From CAVZTX01 sp963778375 (GTDB lineage: Bacteria > Chloroflexota > Ktedonobacteria > Ktedonobacterales > Ktedonobacteraceae), in contig CAVZTX010000016.1 in assembly GCA_963778375.1 (NCBI GenBank), forward strand, positions 186,001 to 250,000: DNA of 64,000 nucleotides. The letters are read 5' to 3'. This document shows positions 8,807-19,060 of the stretch, piece by piece. Under the pieces are notes generated by a model. The model did not search any database, had not been told where the DNA came from, and worked only from the letters and a program-made list of their open reading frames with translations. Position 1 is the first letter of the stretch. Each line of letters starts with the position of its first letter. Made by a program: the position numbers and the translations under genes.

Positions 8807-8820
8807 AGTACAAGTGTACT
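8807..8820. promoter_or_regulatory. Candidate operator upstream of amidohydrolase
   Basis: AGTACA-AG-TGTACT is a perfect dyad of the size used by helix-turn-helix repressors. It lies about 80 bp upstream of the amidohydrolase ATG at 8898. No regulator gene is adjacent, so the binding protein cannot be named. Confidence 0.35.
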
Positions 8821-8897
8821 ATTTCTTTTCTGGCATCTTACCTGTGAACGGGATATAATCAAGGCAACTAACCACAAATAAGCAGGGAGCAGAAAAC

Positions 8898-10172
8898 ATG
8901 ACGCTAGCAATAACCAACGGGACCATTATCGACGGGCATAGCCCGAATCCACTTACAGGCATGACCTTACTGATTGAAGACACGCGAATCACAGCCCTGG
9001 ATCGTCAGAACCAGGTCAACATTCCGCGTGAGGCAACAGTGATTGACGCCGGAGGGAGAACCATCCTACCGGGCCTGATCGATACACATGTACACTTTAT
9101 GTTAGAATACCCCGACGTGCTACGTTCAGTGCTCACACCACCCTCTCTACGTTTATTGCAGGCCATCCCACGCATGCGAGCAACGCTTGATGCTGGCGTC
9201 ACAACCATCCGTGATGCTGGAGGTTCGCCCGCGGGACTAAAGATGGCCGTTGAACAGGGCATCATCACTGGGCCGCGTATGCAGGTCGCCATCAGTTTGA
9301 TCTCTCAGACGGGGGGTCACGGAGATGGTTACTATCCATGCTGTGCCGATCTCGGCTTCTTTGGCATACACTTTACCGACGTGCCCAACGGCGTCGCCGA
9401 CGGAGTCGAGGAGATACGCAAAACCACTCGCGAGATACTGCGAGCAGGAGCCGATTGGATCAAACTGGCAACTACAGGCGGAGTTCTCTCCACGGCAGAC
9501 GCCCCCACCTCATCGCAACTCACCATTGAGGAGATAGCCACAGCCGTCTACGAGGCCGCGGCCCAGGAGAAACGCTGCATGGCGCACGCTCAGGGAACCG
9601 AGGGCATCAAGAACGCCCTGCTCGCCGGAGTCGCCTCCATCGAACACGGCGTCTACCTCACCGACGAATTGATCGACCTGATGCTCGAAAAAGATGTGTA
9701 TTTAGTACCAACCCTTATCGCTCCTCTCGCGGTCGTAGAGTTCTCACAAGAGCATCCCGACTTACTCCCACCCATGATGGCAGCCAAAGCCATCAGTGTC
9801 GTCAAAGCTCATCAGCAGAGTTTCCACAAAGCAGTAGAGGCCGGAGTCAAGATAGCAATGGGTACCGATTCAGGCGTAGGTCGCCATGGAGTAAACGGCA
9901 AGGAAATACAACTGATGGTCGAAAACGGCATGACTCCCATGCAAGCCATCCTCTCCAGCACCTCTACCGCCGCTCAACTGCTGCACCTGGATGACAGATT
10001 AGGTACACTTGAAGTCGGAAAACTGGCCGACGTCATTATCGTCGATGGCGACGTGCTGAGTGACATCAGCAAGCTAGCCGATCCTGCAAATGTGCAGCTC
10101 GTACTCAAAGCCGGGCGAGCAGCGAAAAATACGTTAGACGTGAGCGTTCCTTTGCTAGCAGGGGCAGTGTAG
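8898..10172 (+). CDS. Metal-dependent amidohydrolase (imidazolonepropionase/prolidase-like), 424 aa
   Basis: This is an amidohydrolase-superfamily TIM-barrel enzyme. The metal ligands are visible: DTHVHF (His64, His66), a probable carboxylated Lys189 in DWIKLATTGG, His230 in MAHAQG, His250 in SIEHGVYL and Asp324 in MGTDSG. The N-terminal beta-sandwich strand (ITNGTIIDG) and the C-terminal LGTLEVGKLADVIIVDGD are typical of the imidazolonepropionase-like/Xaa-Pro dipeptidase group (COG1228). All catalytic residues are intact. The natural substrate is not predictable. It converges on the LLM flavoprotein gene with only 36 bp between them. Confidence 0.9.
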   Translation: MTLAITNGTIIDGHSPNPLTGMTLLIEDTRITALDRQNQVNIPREATVIDAGGRTILPGLIDTHVHFMLEYPDVLRSVLTPPSLRLLQAIPRMRATLDAGVTTIRDAGGSPAGLKMAVEQGIITGPRMQVAISLISQTGGHGDGYYPCCADLGFFGIHFTDVPNGVADGVEEIRKTTREILRAGADWIKLATTGGVLSTADAPTSSQLTIEEIATAVYEAAAQEKRCMAHAQGTEGIKNALLAGVASIEHGVYLTDELIDLMLEKDVYLVPTLIAPLAVVEFSQEHPDLLPPMMAAKAISVVKAHQQSFHKAVEAGVKIAMGTDSGVGRHGVNGKEIQLMVENGMTPMQAILSSTSTAAQLLHLDDRLGTLEVGKLADVIIVDGDVLSDISKLADPANVQLVLKAGRAAKNTLDVSVPLLAGAV

Positions 10173-10208
10173 GAACCACCAGAATTTTAAGAAATACCTG
10201 TGCACTAT

Positions 10209-11066
10209 CTATTTGAGCCTGGGTGGTCCTTGCCGGATGCGCGTGCGTACAGCTTCCAGTTCTTCGGCATCGCTGCCAGCAAAAGTCTCCTGCCACCAGG
10301 TAGCGCCCGCCTCGACATATGGCATGATCATCTCCAGATCCCTTTGGTGCTCACTTCCACTGGTATTGCCGGATGCCAACACATTAAATGGGTCGTCATT
10401 CGTGCGAAACTGCCGCATATAGGCCAGCATCTCCTGGATATCCTCCGGTTGCATTAGCTGGCCTGTCTGCTTGATTGGACAGACGCCATCCCAGTGTGCA
10501 GCACGCCGAAAAGGTTTCTTCAAAGGCCAGAATCCCGCTATCCAGATCGGGATGCGGGGTCGTTGGAGTGGAGTTGGAAGGAAAAGTGCATCGTGGAGTT
10601 GATAATGCTGCCCGCTGTAGTTCACTCGCATCCCTGACCAAAGATGCACGAGTACCTCCAATCCCTCGTCCAGCATCGCGCCATGCAGCTTATCATCCAT
10701 AGCTTCGCCATAGGTGCTGTACTCTTTGAAGAAGCTATCACTCCCGATTCCCAGACCTAAGATAAGCCGCCCATGTGAGAGTCGATCGAGGGTTATGCTC
10801 TCTCTGGCCAGTTTCCAGGGTCGGCGTCGTGGCAGGGGAGTGACTAAAGGACCAAGCTTAATGCGACTGGTGACCATGACCATCGCTGTTAATGCTATCC
10901 ATGGATCGACCATTGGTTGAGCCTGCTCAGGACTCCCTCCAATGTGATCCCACACGAAGAAGCCGTCCCATCCTTCAAATTCAGCCTCATGGGCTAATTC
11001 CGCCAGAAGGCGCGCGTCACCAAAGCAGCCAAAGTTTGGCGTGTTGATCGCAAATTGCATAAGCAT
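10209..11066 (-). CDS. LLM-class flavin-dependent oxidoreductase, 285 aa
   Basis: This is a bacterial luciferase-like (LLM) TIM-barrel protein. Features are the N-terminal AINTPNFGCFGDARLLAELA, AEFEGWDGFFVWDHIGG and WIALTAMVMVTSRIKLGPLV, and then RLILGLGIGS and RPRIPIWIAGFW. Related enzymes use FMN or coenzyme F420 to oxidise or reduce small organics. The start ATG 11066 has GAGAGGA just upstream (a second ATG lies two codons in). Slightly short for the family but with the complete core. Substrate unknown. Confidence 0.88.
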   Translation of the reverse strand: MLMQFAINTPNFGCFGDARLLAELAHEAEFEGWDGFFVWDHIGGSPEQAQPMVDPWIALTAMVMVTSRIKLGPLVTPLPRRRPWKLARESITLDRLSHGRLILGLGIGSDSFFKEYSTYGEAMDDKLHGAMLDEGLEVLVHLWSGMRVNYSGQHYQLHDALFLPTPLQRPRIPIWIAGFWPLKKPFRRAAHWDGVCPIKQTGQLMQPEDIQEMLAYMRQFRTNDDPFNVLASGNTSGSEHQRDLEMIMPYVEAGATWWQETFAGSDAEELEAVRTRIRQGPPRLK

Positions 11067-11300
11067 TTCTTCCTCTCATCAAATGTTTCCTTGAGAGTAT
11101 AGTACCCTATTCCTGTCATCTATTGTCATGATTTCAGCAAAATGCTTACATTCTCAGGACTGAAATCTGGCCGCAATGCGCACGTTGGAACTCGTTGCGT
11201 GTAAAACGTAATTGCAGAACGAGGGGATGTGTCATGAACTTATCTTCTGATACGAGGTCAATTACTTACTGTAAAACAGGAAATCTTTAGTAGCTGCCAA

Positions 11301-11906
11301 CTACAGGGGGATACGGCGATAAACCGCATCAAAGGGAAAGCTCACACCCACGCTTCTGAGTTCAACTATGTCGCCGCTCTGGTAGTGGTAAGGTCGCCAG
11401 TTACTCTCACGCCGATAGATGATGATTTCCTGCACCACGCTGCCAACCAAAAGATATTCCTGCATAGAGGGTAGCGTCTTATAGATAGCTAGCTTCTCAC
11501 CACGGTCCCGCTTCTCGGTGGACGGAGAGAGAACCTCAATAATCACGATTGGGTTCGTCGGCAAGGACTCGCTATCCTCACCACAGGCAACCGTCAGGTC
11601 AGGAAAGAGATGATTTCCTTGTGGGAGTTTCAGCCGCCGATCACTGGAATAGACTAGGCATGGTGCATCCTCCAACTGGCTACTCAGGATCGTCACTAGT
11701 CGTGCGCCGAGGGCCGCGTGGACATCCGAGCCACCCGCCAGATCGAGGAGCGCCGCATCAGCCCCAGACAGGTCGGAGGGCGGACGCAGCATTGTGACCA
11801 TTCCATTCAGACGCTCATATTTCCCATCCGTCGCATCGTCCAGGACAAGATACTGGTCCTCGGTCATATAGATGCCATCGCTCACTTGTGATCGATCGGC
11901 TACCAT
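11301..11906 (-). CDS. Uma2 family (DUF820) putative nuclease, 201 aa
   Basis: This is a Uma2-type restriction-endonuclease-like fold. The signature FPDLTVACG followed by IVIIEVLSPSTEKRDRGEKLAIY supplies the D...ExK pattern of the PD-(D/E)XK superfamily. KTLPSMQEYLLV is also typical of Uma2. The ATG at 11906 has AAGGAG 8 bases upstream and is preferred over the GTG at 11915. Such genes are expanded in Chloroflexota and Cyanobacteria; their physiological role is not established. It carries a short insertion (about residues 46-62) rich in Ser, Asp and Ala. Confidence 0.85.
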   Translation of the reverse strand: MVADRSQVSDGIYMTEDQYLVLDDATDGKYERLNGMVTMLRPPSDLSGADAALLDLAGGSDVHAALGARLVTILSSQLEDAPCLVYSSDRRLKLPQGNHLFPDLTVACGEDSESLPTNPIVIIEVLSPSTEKRDRGEKLAIYKTLPSMQEYLLVGSVVQEIIIYRRESNWRPYHYQSGDIVELRSVGVSFPFDAVYRRIPL

Positions 11907-12017
11907 GATCTTCACTCCTTGCTCATGCGCTGGCTAATTGATAGGCTCCTTGCTCATTGTACCATACGTACCACTGTAACAACAGACTTATACAGTCTGG
12001 AAATCATAACGCTTGGT

Positions 12018-14042
12018 CTACTGCCGTACAATCCGTTTATACACCCACGCATCCAGCATACCTCGCAAGATTCCAATCAAGCCAAGTAAACCCGCACCGA
12101 TCAGTAACGCCAGCAAGGGCTGAGCAAAGTTATGGAAAAACAATGCATGGCTCGCCGGGAGCAATCCCCACAAAATGACAAGCAGGAAAGCACCAAAGAA
12201 CATCAGCATGCCAGCCATCGCACTGGTACGCAGCAACACCGCAAAGGTCATTTTCTGCGAGAGCTTGACCGCCATCATCGCTCCTGGCGTGGGTGCACCA
12301 ATTAATGCGATAAACAAGACACCAAACAAATGCCCCAGCGGTAAATCGGCCGGATTTGGCGTTGCCCCTAAAATGAAAATGAGCAGGATCGTTAAAGGCA
12401 GCAGCCCAGTCAAGGCACCTACTATGGCTGGACGCCAGAGAACAGATGCATCCTCGATCCGCTCCTTTGGGACATCAACTGAACCAAGTTCGCGAATGGC
12501 CAGAATGTTACTCACCAACAGGATAAGATACGCTACAAAGGGCAGATGCAAGCCATTGATGTGACCTGTAACACCATAGTCAATGAAAAACCCACTTACC
12601 AGTGGCGCTAGAATAGCAATAGTCAGGCAGCGATAGAAAAATCTGCGCATAGCTTTCGTACGGCTGCGCGTCACTGCGGTAAAACCTATCGCGGCCAACG
12701 CCAGCAGATTGATACTACTACCTAGCAGGATAGCCAGCACAGCTGAAGACTCAATTCCGGTCCGCAGTGGCGCGGACACGTTGACAAGAATTAATACCAG
12801 AAATTGCAGGAGCAGCGCAATCAATGCTACTCCATAGTAGAATAGCCGACGTCCCTCATGATACAAGGGGGCAGGTGTAGTGGAATCTCCCGTAGTTGAG
12901 CGGCTCGAAACTTGATCTTGTGCTTGACTTGGAGCTTGAGCCTGCGCCTGGGAAGGCCACTGCCATGGTCGTGGACTTTGCTGCCATGGAGCATTTCCCG
13001 CGGGTGACGCTACGCCAGCCGGACTTGTCGGCGGAATTGCACCTACCGCACTCGGAACGGGAACCAGCGATACAGGTGGCGCTGGCCGCTGCCATGCTGA
13101 TGGAGGACGCTCAGGCACAGTCATATCCGAATTGTCGGCATCACCGCTCAAACGCAAGGCACCTTGGGAGGCCGGGAGAGAAGAGATGGCAGATTGTAGC
13201 GCATTTGCCATCTCGGTCGCGCTCTGATAACGATTGGCAGGATTCTTCGTCAACGCCTTCATCACGACCGCTTCTATGGCGGGCGAAAGATCGGGGCGAA
13301 CAGTTCTCACTGGGGGTACAGGGTCGTTGAGTTGCTTCGCCATCACAGCAAAGGGATTCGTGTCTGTGAAGGGAACTTTACCCACCAATAGTTCGTACAG
13401 GATGATGCCAAGCGAATAGATATCTGATCGAGCATCAACCTCATTTGAGCCTATCTGCTCCGGCGAAGCATATTCTGCCGTACCAACAAAGCTGCCTACG
13501 CTCGTTAATCCAGGTACAGCATTCAATCGCACAATGCCAAAGTCGCTCAGCAATAATCGTCCATCCTGATGAAAGAGCAAGTTGGCCGGCTTGATATCAC
13601 GATGCACAACCCCAAGACTATGCGCGTAACTCAGGGCATCCGCTACCTGGCTGATGTAACTGGTAACGGCATTCAAATCAAAGCGCGCGCCTCGCCTGCG
13701 CATGTCGTCCATACGCTCACGCAAGGTACCACCACGAATATATGGCATGACAATATAGGCCAACGGCTCCCCGTTCACCATAGCCTCTTCATACTCGTAT
13801 ACGGACAGTATGTTTTTATGCTCAAGCTTTGCTACGGTATCGGCCTCGCGTCGAAAACGCGCTAAAAAGATTTTTTGCTGGTCGGGATCATATTCGGAGC
13901 CAGGCAGCAGTACCTTCACGGCTACGGTACGCATTGGTCTCGACTGTTGTGCTAAAAAGACTGCGCCCATTCCGCCGCGTCCAATCACCCGTTCGATGGT
14001 ACATGTGCCGAGTGTCACGCCAATAAGTTCATTAATGTTCAT
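12018..14042 (-). CDS. Ser/Thr protein kinase with C-terminal polytopic membrane domain, 674 aa
   Basis: The N-terminal ~275 residues form an intact Hanks-type kinase: GRGGMGAVF glycine loop, VAVKVL lysine, VVHRDIKPANLLF catalytic loop, LSDFGIVRL and YASPEQI. A Pro/Ala/Gln-rich linker (about 290-390) follows. The last ~270 residues contain about eight hydrophobic helices (e.g. VALIALLLQFLVLILV and LLALLIGAGLLGLIGIL), so the kinase hangs inside a multi-span membrane protein. The membrane domain is not one I can name. It follows the Bax1-like gene by 60 bp on the same strand, so co-transcription is possible. No ligand-binding ectodomain is evident. Confidence 0.88.
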   Translation of the reverse strand: MNINELIGVTLGTCTIERVIGRGGMGAVFLAQQSRPMRTVAVKVLLPGSEYDPDQQKIFLARFRREADTVAKLEHKNILSVYEYEEAMVNGEPLAYIVMPYIRGGTLRERMDDMRRRGARFDLNAVTSYISQVADALSYAHSLGVVHRDIKPANLLFHQDGRLLLSDFGIVRLNAVPGLTSVGSFVGTAEYASPEQIGSNEVDARSDIYSLGIILYELLVGKVPFTDTNPFAVMAKQLNDPVPPVRTVRPDLSPAIEAVVMKALTKNPANRYQSATEMANALQSAISSLPASQGALRLSGDADNSDMTVPERPPSAWQRPAPPVSLVPVPSAVGAIPPTSPAGVASPAGNAPWQQSPRPWQWPSQAQAQAPSQAQDQVSSRSTTGDSTTPAPLYHEGRRLFYYGVALIALLLQFLVLILVNVSAPLRTGIESSAVLAILLGSSINLLALAAIGFTAVTRSRTKAMRRFFYRCLTIAILAPLVSGFFIDYGVTGHINGLHLPFVAYLILLVSNILAIRELGSVDVPKERIEDASVLWRPAIVGALTGLLPLTILLIFILGATPNPADLPLGHLFGVLFIALIGAPTPGAMMAVKLSQKMTFAVLLRTSAMAGMLMFFGAFLLVILWGLLPASHALFFHNFAQPLLALLIGAGLLGLIGILRGMLDAWVYKRIVRQ

Positions 14043-14102
14043 AGATCAATCCAACATAGTTCGATACTGATAACTTCACTTTATAAAACCATTGAAATAT
14101 GG

Positions 14103-16124
14103 CTATATTTCGCCTGAACCCCACAAATCTCCTTGGGCTGTTTCATTCGTCGTACGTTTCTTATATGCAGTTCGCCTCTCTCGCACTACCTTCTTTGGCA
14201 CAGCAATAAATTCCGCTCCTACGTCGTCTTTGCCATCATATACTTCTTGTCTGTTCGACATTTCTACTACGGCATCAAAAATTGAGCTACGCCGGACGCA
14301 GACCTCAGGCCAGAGAGCAATGAGCGCTTCTATTGTAGCATCCTCAGCAATTTTTAGCACCGGCCATCGCTCTCTTGTTGCGCGCAATACATCCGTGAGC
14401 GGCAAGGCTCCCACTTCCTCTATCCACTCTACGAACGAATTTCTTAGACGTTCCATCCAATTGCTTTCGTAGAGACCTATTCCAGGAACAAAAATAATAT
14501 CCTTTTCAACGATGCATTCGGCCGCAATCTGCAATTCCGAACGGCGGTAACAGTGCAAGAGCGCATAGCAGGCCTGTTCGAGCACAATACCTTCATTTGA
14601 TACGCACTTGCGCACCGACTCCACATCGATCTGTGCTAGCCGCTCAGAAAAGTCATCATAATGGTTGCGCATCACGCTCAAAAGTTCCGTCGCCGACAAC
14701 TGCCCTTCGTACCAGACTATAGGAAACATACTCGCAATGCTGGCAAAAGCAGTACGTGCCTCCTCTGGTATAGCTAACAACAAGTCATTACGCCCCGCAA
14801 GTTGTTGCAGCTTCTGAAGCTTACGTTCGCGATATGACGGTGTCCAGAAACCTAAAATCTCGACATAGATACGCCGGTGAGCACGCGTAAGGGCAAAGTC
14901 AGGAATGAAAATCCCCGGTAATGTCGTCTCGCCTTGAGCAGGCTTCAACAGCAAAGGCTCTGGCTCGCGTTCAAGTCGCCAACCATCGACGCCCTGGCCA
15001 CTTTCCAATGCGCTAAAAGCTTCCGCGAAGGACTGTTCGATACTGCTATCAAATAGCGCTGATGCATCACTTGTCGTTCTGACATCTGCATTACTTTCCC
15101 GTGCTGAAGGCAGCAGGTTAAGGAGTTCGCTGTCCATCACAAAACGGTAAGAACGCTGCAAAAAATGTACCGTCGCATCCGCTTCCAGCAGAGCGCGTGA
15201 TAGCATCCCTTTTTGCCCCGACCTTGCGCCTTTAACACCCTGCGGCCCAGTACCATAGCCGAGCAGCATGCGACAGAGCCTGGCCAGGCGCAAGCCATAT
15301 TGCTGCGGCGCACCCGTCATCTCCTGCGGACCATAGAGTGTGAGATGTAGCAAAGGAAGGTTCACGGGTGCACTGGCGTCATAGGCAAGATCGTAATAGA
15401 CCCCCAGCTTACGCGCAAGGAAGCACAAGCGCTTAATGATCGCTCCGACGCCAGTAGGAGCAATCAATTGATCCCCCACATCTAAAGCCGCACTTTGCGC
15501 GTTCCCAAATGCGTTGCAATCGATGACGAAATGGACATCAGAGGCATTGAAAAGCGCTGCTTCAAATACCCACTGGTTGTAAAGAGTAGCAACTTCGTCA
15601 ACGCTGGGAGGCTGAGCGACGTTGCGTACAAGTAATGCCTCCTCCTCGCTGTCTAGTGCAAGCAAGTATTCTAGATCAGGAAGACTCAGTGCATAAGATT
15701 CGCCAAATGCCTGCAAAGCTTGTGTTCGACCCTGTGCCGCGAGGAAGCCCGCGTGATGTTCATTGACGTAGTTGAAAAGTGCAAGGCGTAGATGCATGGG
15801 AGAAGTTATGCCTTCTACAGCAAGACGCTCGTTAGCTTCACCTCCTATCTGCTCTAACACTTGAGTCCAATCGTTCGGCTGCCAAATATACCAGTGGCTG
15901 AGGGTAGCAACCAGGCAATGCGCCAGTCGATAGTCGCCTATGCAAGCACGGGCATCATCATAGGAAAATTGCCGCTGTGGTCGTTTGAGTTGGCGCTCAT
16001 GATAGTCTACGAGGCGTCCTATCTCGGTACGCAATTCGCCGGGACGCAAAAAATGGAGGGAGACAAGCAGTTCTCCACCACGTCGATGTATTTGTTTTTT
16101 TACGTCTTGCAGGCTAAAGCGCAC
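14103..16124 (-). CDS. DUF790 / Bax1-family nuclease, 673 aa
   Basis: This matches the DUF790 family, whose archaeal member Bax1 is a structure-specific nuclease that binds XPB helicase. The N-terminal part (LQDVKKQIHRRGGELLVSLHFLRPGEL) is family-like. The nuclease region at about residues 420-455 has IPDFALTRAHRRIYVEILGFWT with downstream Lys residues, a PD-(D/E)XK-like core. A GTG at 16124 with GGGGAG 6-7 bases upstream fits the family N-terminus better than the frame's first codon at 16184. A matching XPB gene lies 15 kb away at 31545-33002 on the same strand, separated by the kinase array. Predicted role: nucleotide excision repair-like processing with XPB. Confidence 0.85.
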   Translation of the reverse strand: MRFSLQDVKKQIHRRGGELLVSLHFLRPGELRTEIGRLVDYHERQLKRPQRQFSYDDARACIGDYRLAHCLVATLSHWYIWQPNDWTQVLEQIGGEANERLAVEGITSPMHLRLALFNYVNEHHAGFLAAQGRTQALQAFGESYALSLPDLEYLLALDSEEEALLVRNVAQPPSVDEVATLYNQWVFEAALFNASDVHFVIDCNAFGNAQSAALDVGDQLIAPTGVGAIIKRLCFLARKLGVYYDLAYDASAPVNLPLLHLTLYGPQEMTGAPQQYGLRLARLCRMLLGYGTGPQGVKGARSGQKGMLSRALLEADATVHFLQRSYRFVMDSELLNLLPSARESNADVRTTSDASALFDSSIEQSFAEAFSALESGQGVDGWRLEREPEPLLLKPAQGETTLPGIFIPDFALTRAHRRIYVEILGFWTPSYRERKLQKLQQLAGRNDLLLAIPEEARTAFASIASMFPIVWYEGQLSATELLSVMRNHYDDFSERLAQIDVESVRKCVSNEGIVLEQACYALLHCYRRSELQIAAECIVEKDIIFVPGIGLYESNWMERLRNSFVEWIEEVGALPLTDVLRATRERWPVLKIAEDATIEALIALWPEVCVRRSSIFDAVVEMSNRQEVYDGKDDVGAEFIAVPKKVVRERRTAYKKRTTNETAQGDLWGSGEI

Positions 16125-16402
16125 ATGTTTCTCCCCAGTATGTATGATGCCGCATGTATTATATCCGAAAAGTTGGGCTGACAACTGTGAAAAGTATCAC
16201 AATATTTTTCTCCAAAAATGCAGCGTAAGCGGAAATATAGGAGTTTTCTCCTACTTCCCTGAACTCTTGGCTGTAATTTGGTATGCTAATTGGTGCAGTT
16301 CCGTGTCGTAGTGTTTCATGACGTAGCGTAGTGCTCTGATGTAGTGCAGTATACTAAGGTGCCTTTGACGGGCATTCCTAATATTGATGAATGGAAATAT
16401 CT

Positions 16403-19060
16403 ATGAGCACAATTCCACAACGCCTTGGAAACTATGAGCTGCAAAGGTTGCTTGGCTCCGGTAGTGTCGGTAAAGTTTGGAAGAGCTACGATATGCAGCA
16501 TCGCCACGACGTGGCTATCAAGATATTCTATTCCGATCTGCAATCTGACCCCGATTTTATGAATCGCCTGCTCTCTAAAGGACAATCGCTTGCCTCATTG
16601 CGTCATCCAAACATCATACAAATCCTGGATGCTAATATGGTCCGTCCAAAGGAAGCAAATAGCACGATTGCTTACATGGTGATGGACTATATCGAAGGAC
16701 CAACTCTCGCTGATATTATTCAAAATACATCTCGCAAACGCGCTTTTCCGGTAGTTTCCGACATTGTGTCTCTTTTTACCCAGCTTGGTGCAGCTATTGA
16801 TTATGCACATGAGCAAGGTATCATCCACGGGAACATCAAACCTGCCAATATTCTTTTAAGATTACCCCCGTCTAATGAAATGAAGCAATCCCGCATCACA
16901 CGCTCATCACCTATGCCCCTTAATTATAGGGAGGCTGTACTCACGGATTTTGGGATCGCCAGGTCAACAAATGGGAGTGTGAGAAATTCAGCCCTCTATA
17001 TGTCTCCTGAACAAGCTAAGGGCCTTCCACCTACTCGTCATAGTGACATCTATGCCTTAGGCATCATTCTCTATGAAATCTGCACAGGAGTGCCACCTTT
17101 CCGCAGCGAAAGTCCGGCCGTGTTGATGATGCAGCATATGCATATGCAGCCAATTCCACCTACGCTGATCAATACCAATATCCCTTCAGAACTTTCCGCG
17201 GTGATCTTGCGCGCTTTGGCAAAAGATTCCTCGACCAGCTTTTCTAGTGCATCCCAAATGGCAACCGCTCTTGCGGATGTCTGCTCCGTGCATACGGTGT
17301 TAAATGATGCTATCGTTGAGTCAAGAGAACCAGCTTACGCTATAGCCCCTAAAGGCTACAGGATGGATACGCGCTCTACCGAAGCCCTCGGGAAAAGCAC
17401 CAGACCACTCTCTACACTTCTCGGCGTCTCTACCCTACCGGCACATGCCTCACAACTGGCACAATTGCAATACGCACTCAGCGAAGCTAGCGGAGCGCGT
17501 TTCAACACCTCACGATCATTACCCGTGATCCCCCTTAGACCAGCTACCGTAGGCGCTCCTGAACGCGTCAGCACATCACCTCATATGGTCACAACAGGCC
17601 AGATCCCGGCGCGTGCAGTTATAAGAACAGGTACATCTGCAATGGACGCGTTCAATCGCCTTCCACAACATATGAGAAATGACGCGAGCAGCGAGGGCAC
17701 TACCCCTCTCAATACTACTCCCGTACATATGAGGCAAATTCATCATAATCCCTCTACTTCTGGGCCGCTAGTCACTCCACTCAGTACTATTCCTGATCCT
17801 ATGGGAAGAGCTTTCTCTACCAGCGAGAAGGACCTTGAAACTCCGCCGGCTATGCCAGTTATACCCTTCTCACCGGTAACAACATCATTGTCCACCACGC
17901 CTTCAGTCCCACAGCTTCCTCTATCCCTACCACCACCGAGGAAGGTGAAGAAGTTGCCTGCTATCTACATCTGGCTTACTGTTGCTCTCTTGCTTGTTAT
18001 TATAGGAAGCGTCGTTGGCATGCTCTACTGGCTCCGCTGGCAGCCAACAACTTCTACGCATGCAGCAGTTGGGCAAATCTCCTTCCAGAATGATGGTTAC
18101 GGTCAGAACGATATGCTACGTATTGAGTTGCAAAACATCCCCGATCCTCCATCCGGGGAAAGTTATTATGCATGGCTGGTGATTGACGACCAGCAGAATA
18201 CGCCAACACCAATGTTACTCGGAAAGTTGCCCATCAGTTCTGGGCAGGTCAATTTTCTCTATGCAGGAGATGTCCACCATAGTGATCTATTAGCAAGCGT
18301 GAGCGATCTGCTGATTACCGAGGAAGATGCGAGTGGAACACCAAGTTTTCCTTCCAGTAAAGAAGTATATACGGTCTCATTTGCTCAGGCTGTTCATCCA
18401 AGCAGTGTGAATCAGATGAGCGCGCTAAACGCTGTACATGACCTGCTTTCCAATGATTCAACACTGAACAAATTAGGCATATCAGGCAGCCTTGCTCAAT
18501 GGTTATTGAGAGATACGTCAAAAGTATGGTTATGGGCCAGCAATGCTCAGGATTACTGGCAAGGAACGGGTACCAATAGTAGCGCTGTGAATTTTATTCG
18601 CGGCCAGATTGTGCATATCGTGGATGTGCTCGAAGGCAAGCAAATCGATTCACGTGATGCTCCAATTGCGCGTGTCGCATTACTCCAATCGAATACACTG
18701 ACCTCCGATTATCTGGATGCCGCGCTCTCCCGTCTCAATACAATCGCTTCGGATTCGACCACTACCGAGGATGCGAAAGCACGTGCGCATACTCTAGCGG
18801 GAGAACTCGTGCAACTGAAAAACTGGTTACAGAAGGTTCATCAGGATGCCCTTCAACTCCTCAACCTGACCGATCAACAATTTACACAACCTCAGACGCA
18901 GTCTCTACTGGATGATATGGCATTCCAGGCAAACGACGCATACAATGGCCAGAATAATCTTTCTACCAATGCAGCGCAGCATGCTGGGATGGCGCAAATC
19001 TACAGCACTATGCAATCCTTGGCAACCTTTGATGTCGTCCCCTTCAAAGCGCAATCATAA
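16403..19060 (+). CDS. Receptor-type Ser/Thr pseudokinase (HGN catalytic loop), 885 aa
   Basis: First of five tandem paralogues. The kinase fold is present: GSGSVG loop at residues 18-23, Lys40 in VAIKIF, DFG at 182-184 and YMSPEQA. The catalytic loop reads IIHGNIKPANI, so the catalytic-base Asp is replaced by Asn144 and the Arg is lost. This should be catalytically weak or dead. A Pro/Thr-rich linker leads to a transmembrane helix at about 518-542. The external part starts with a domain resembling the RskA anti-sigma ectodomain (ESYYAWLVIDD ... MLLGKLP ... FLYAGD) and ends with a helical domain. The start at 16403 matches the MST... N-terminus of the paralogues. The coding region is otherwise undamaged, which argues for retained non-catalytic function. 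Confidence 0.85.
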   Translation: MSTIPQRLGNYELQRLLGSGSVGKVWKSYDMQHRHDVAIKIFYSDLQSDPDFMNRLLSKGQSLASLRHPNIIQILDANMVRPKEANSTIAYMVMDYIEGPTLADIIQNTSRKRAFPVVSDIVSLFTQLGAAIDYAHEQGIIHGNIKPANILLRLPPSNEMKQSRITRSSPMPLNYREAVLTDFGIARSTNGSVRNSALYMSPEQAKGLPPTRHSDIYALGIILYEICTGVPPFRSESPAVLMMQHMHMQPIPPTLINTNIPSELSAVILRALAKDSSTSFSSASQMATALADVCSVHTVLNDAIVESREPAYAIAPKGYRMDTRSTEALGKSTRPLSTLLGVSTLPAHASQLAQLQYALSEASGARFNTSRSLPVIPLRPATVGAPERVSTSPHMVTTGQIPARAVIRTGTSAMDAFNRLPQHMRNDASSEGTTPLNTTPVHMRQIHHNPSTSGPLVTPLSTIPDPMGRAFSTSEKDLETPPAMPVIPFSPVTTSLSTTPSVPQLPLSLPPPRKVKKLPAIYIWLTVALLLVIIGSVVGMLYWLRWQPTTSTHAAVGQISFQNDGYGQNDMLRIELQNIPDPPSGESYYAWLVIDDQQNTPTPMLLGKLPISSGQVNFLYAGDVHHSDLLASVSDLLITEEDASGTPSFPSSKEVYTVSFAQAVHPSSVNQMSALNAVHDLLSNDSTLNKLGISGSLAQWLLRDTSKVWLWASNAQDYWQGTGTNSSAVNFIRGQIVHIVDVLEGKQIDSRDAPIARVALLQSNTLTSDYLDAALSRLNTIASDSTTTEDAKARAHTLAGELVQLKNWLQKVHQDALQLLNLTDQQFTQPQTQSLLDDMAFQANDAYNGQNNLSTNAAQHAGMAQIYSTMQSLATFDVVPFKAQS

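Noticed and set aside
12896..13330. 144-aa plus-strand open frame opposite the membrane kinase
   Set aside because: It is antisense to the Pro/Ala/Gln-rich linker of the kinase gene, whose repetitive codons leave the opposite strand open.
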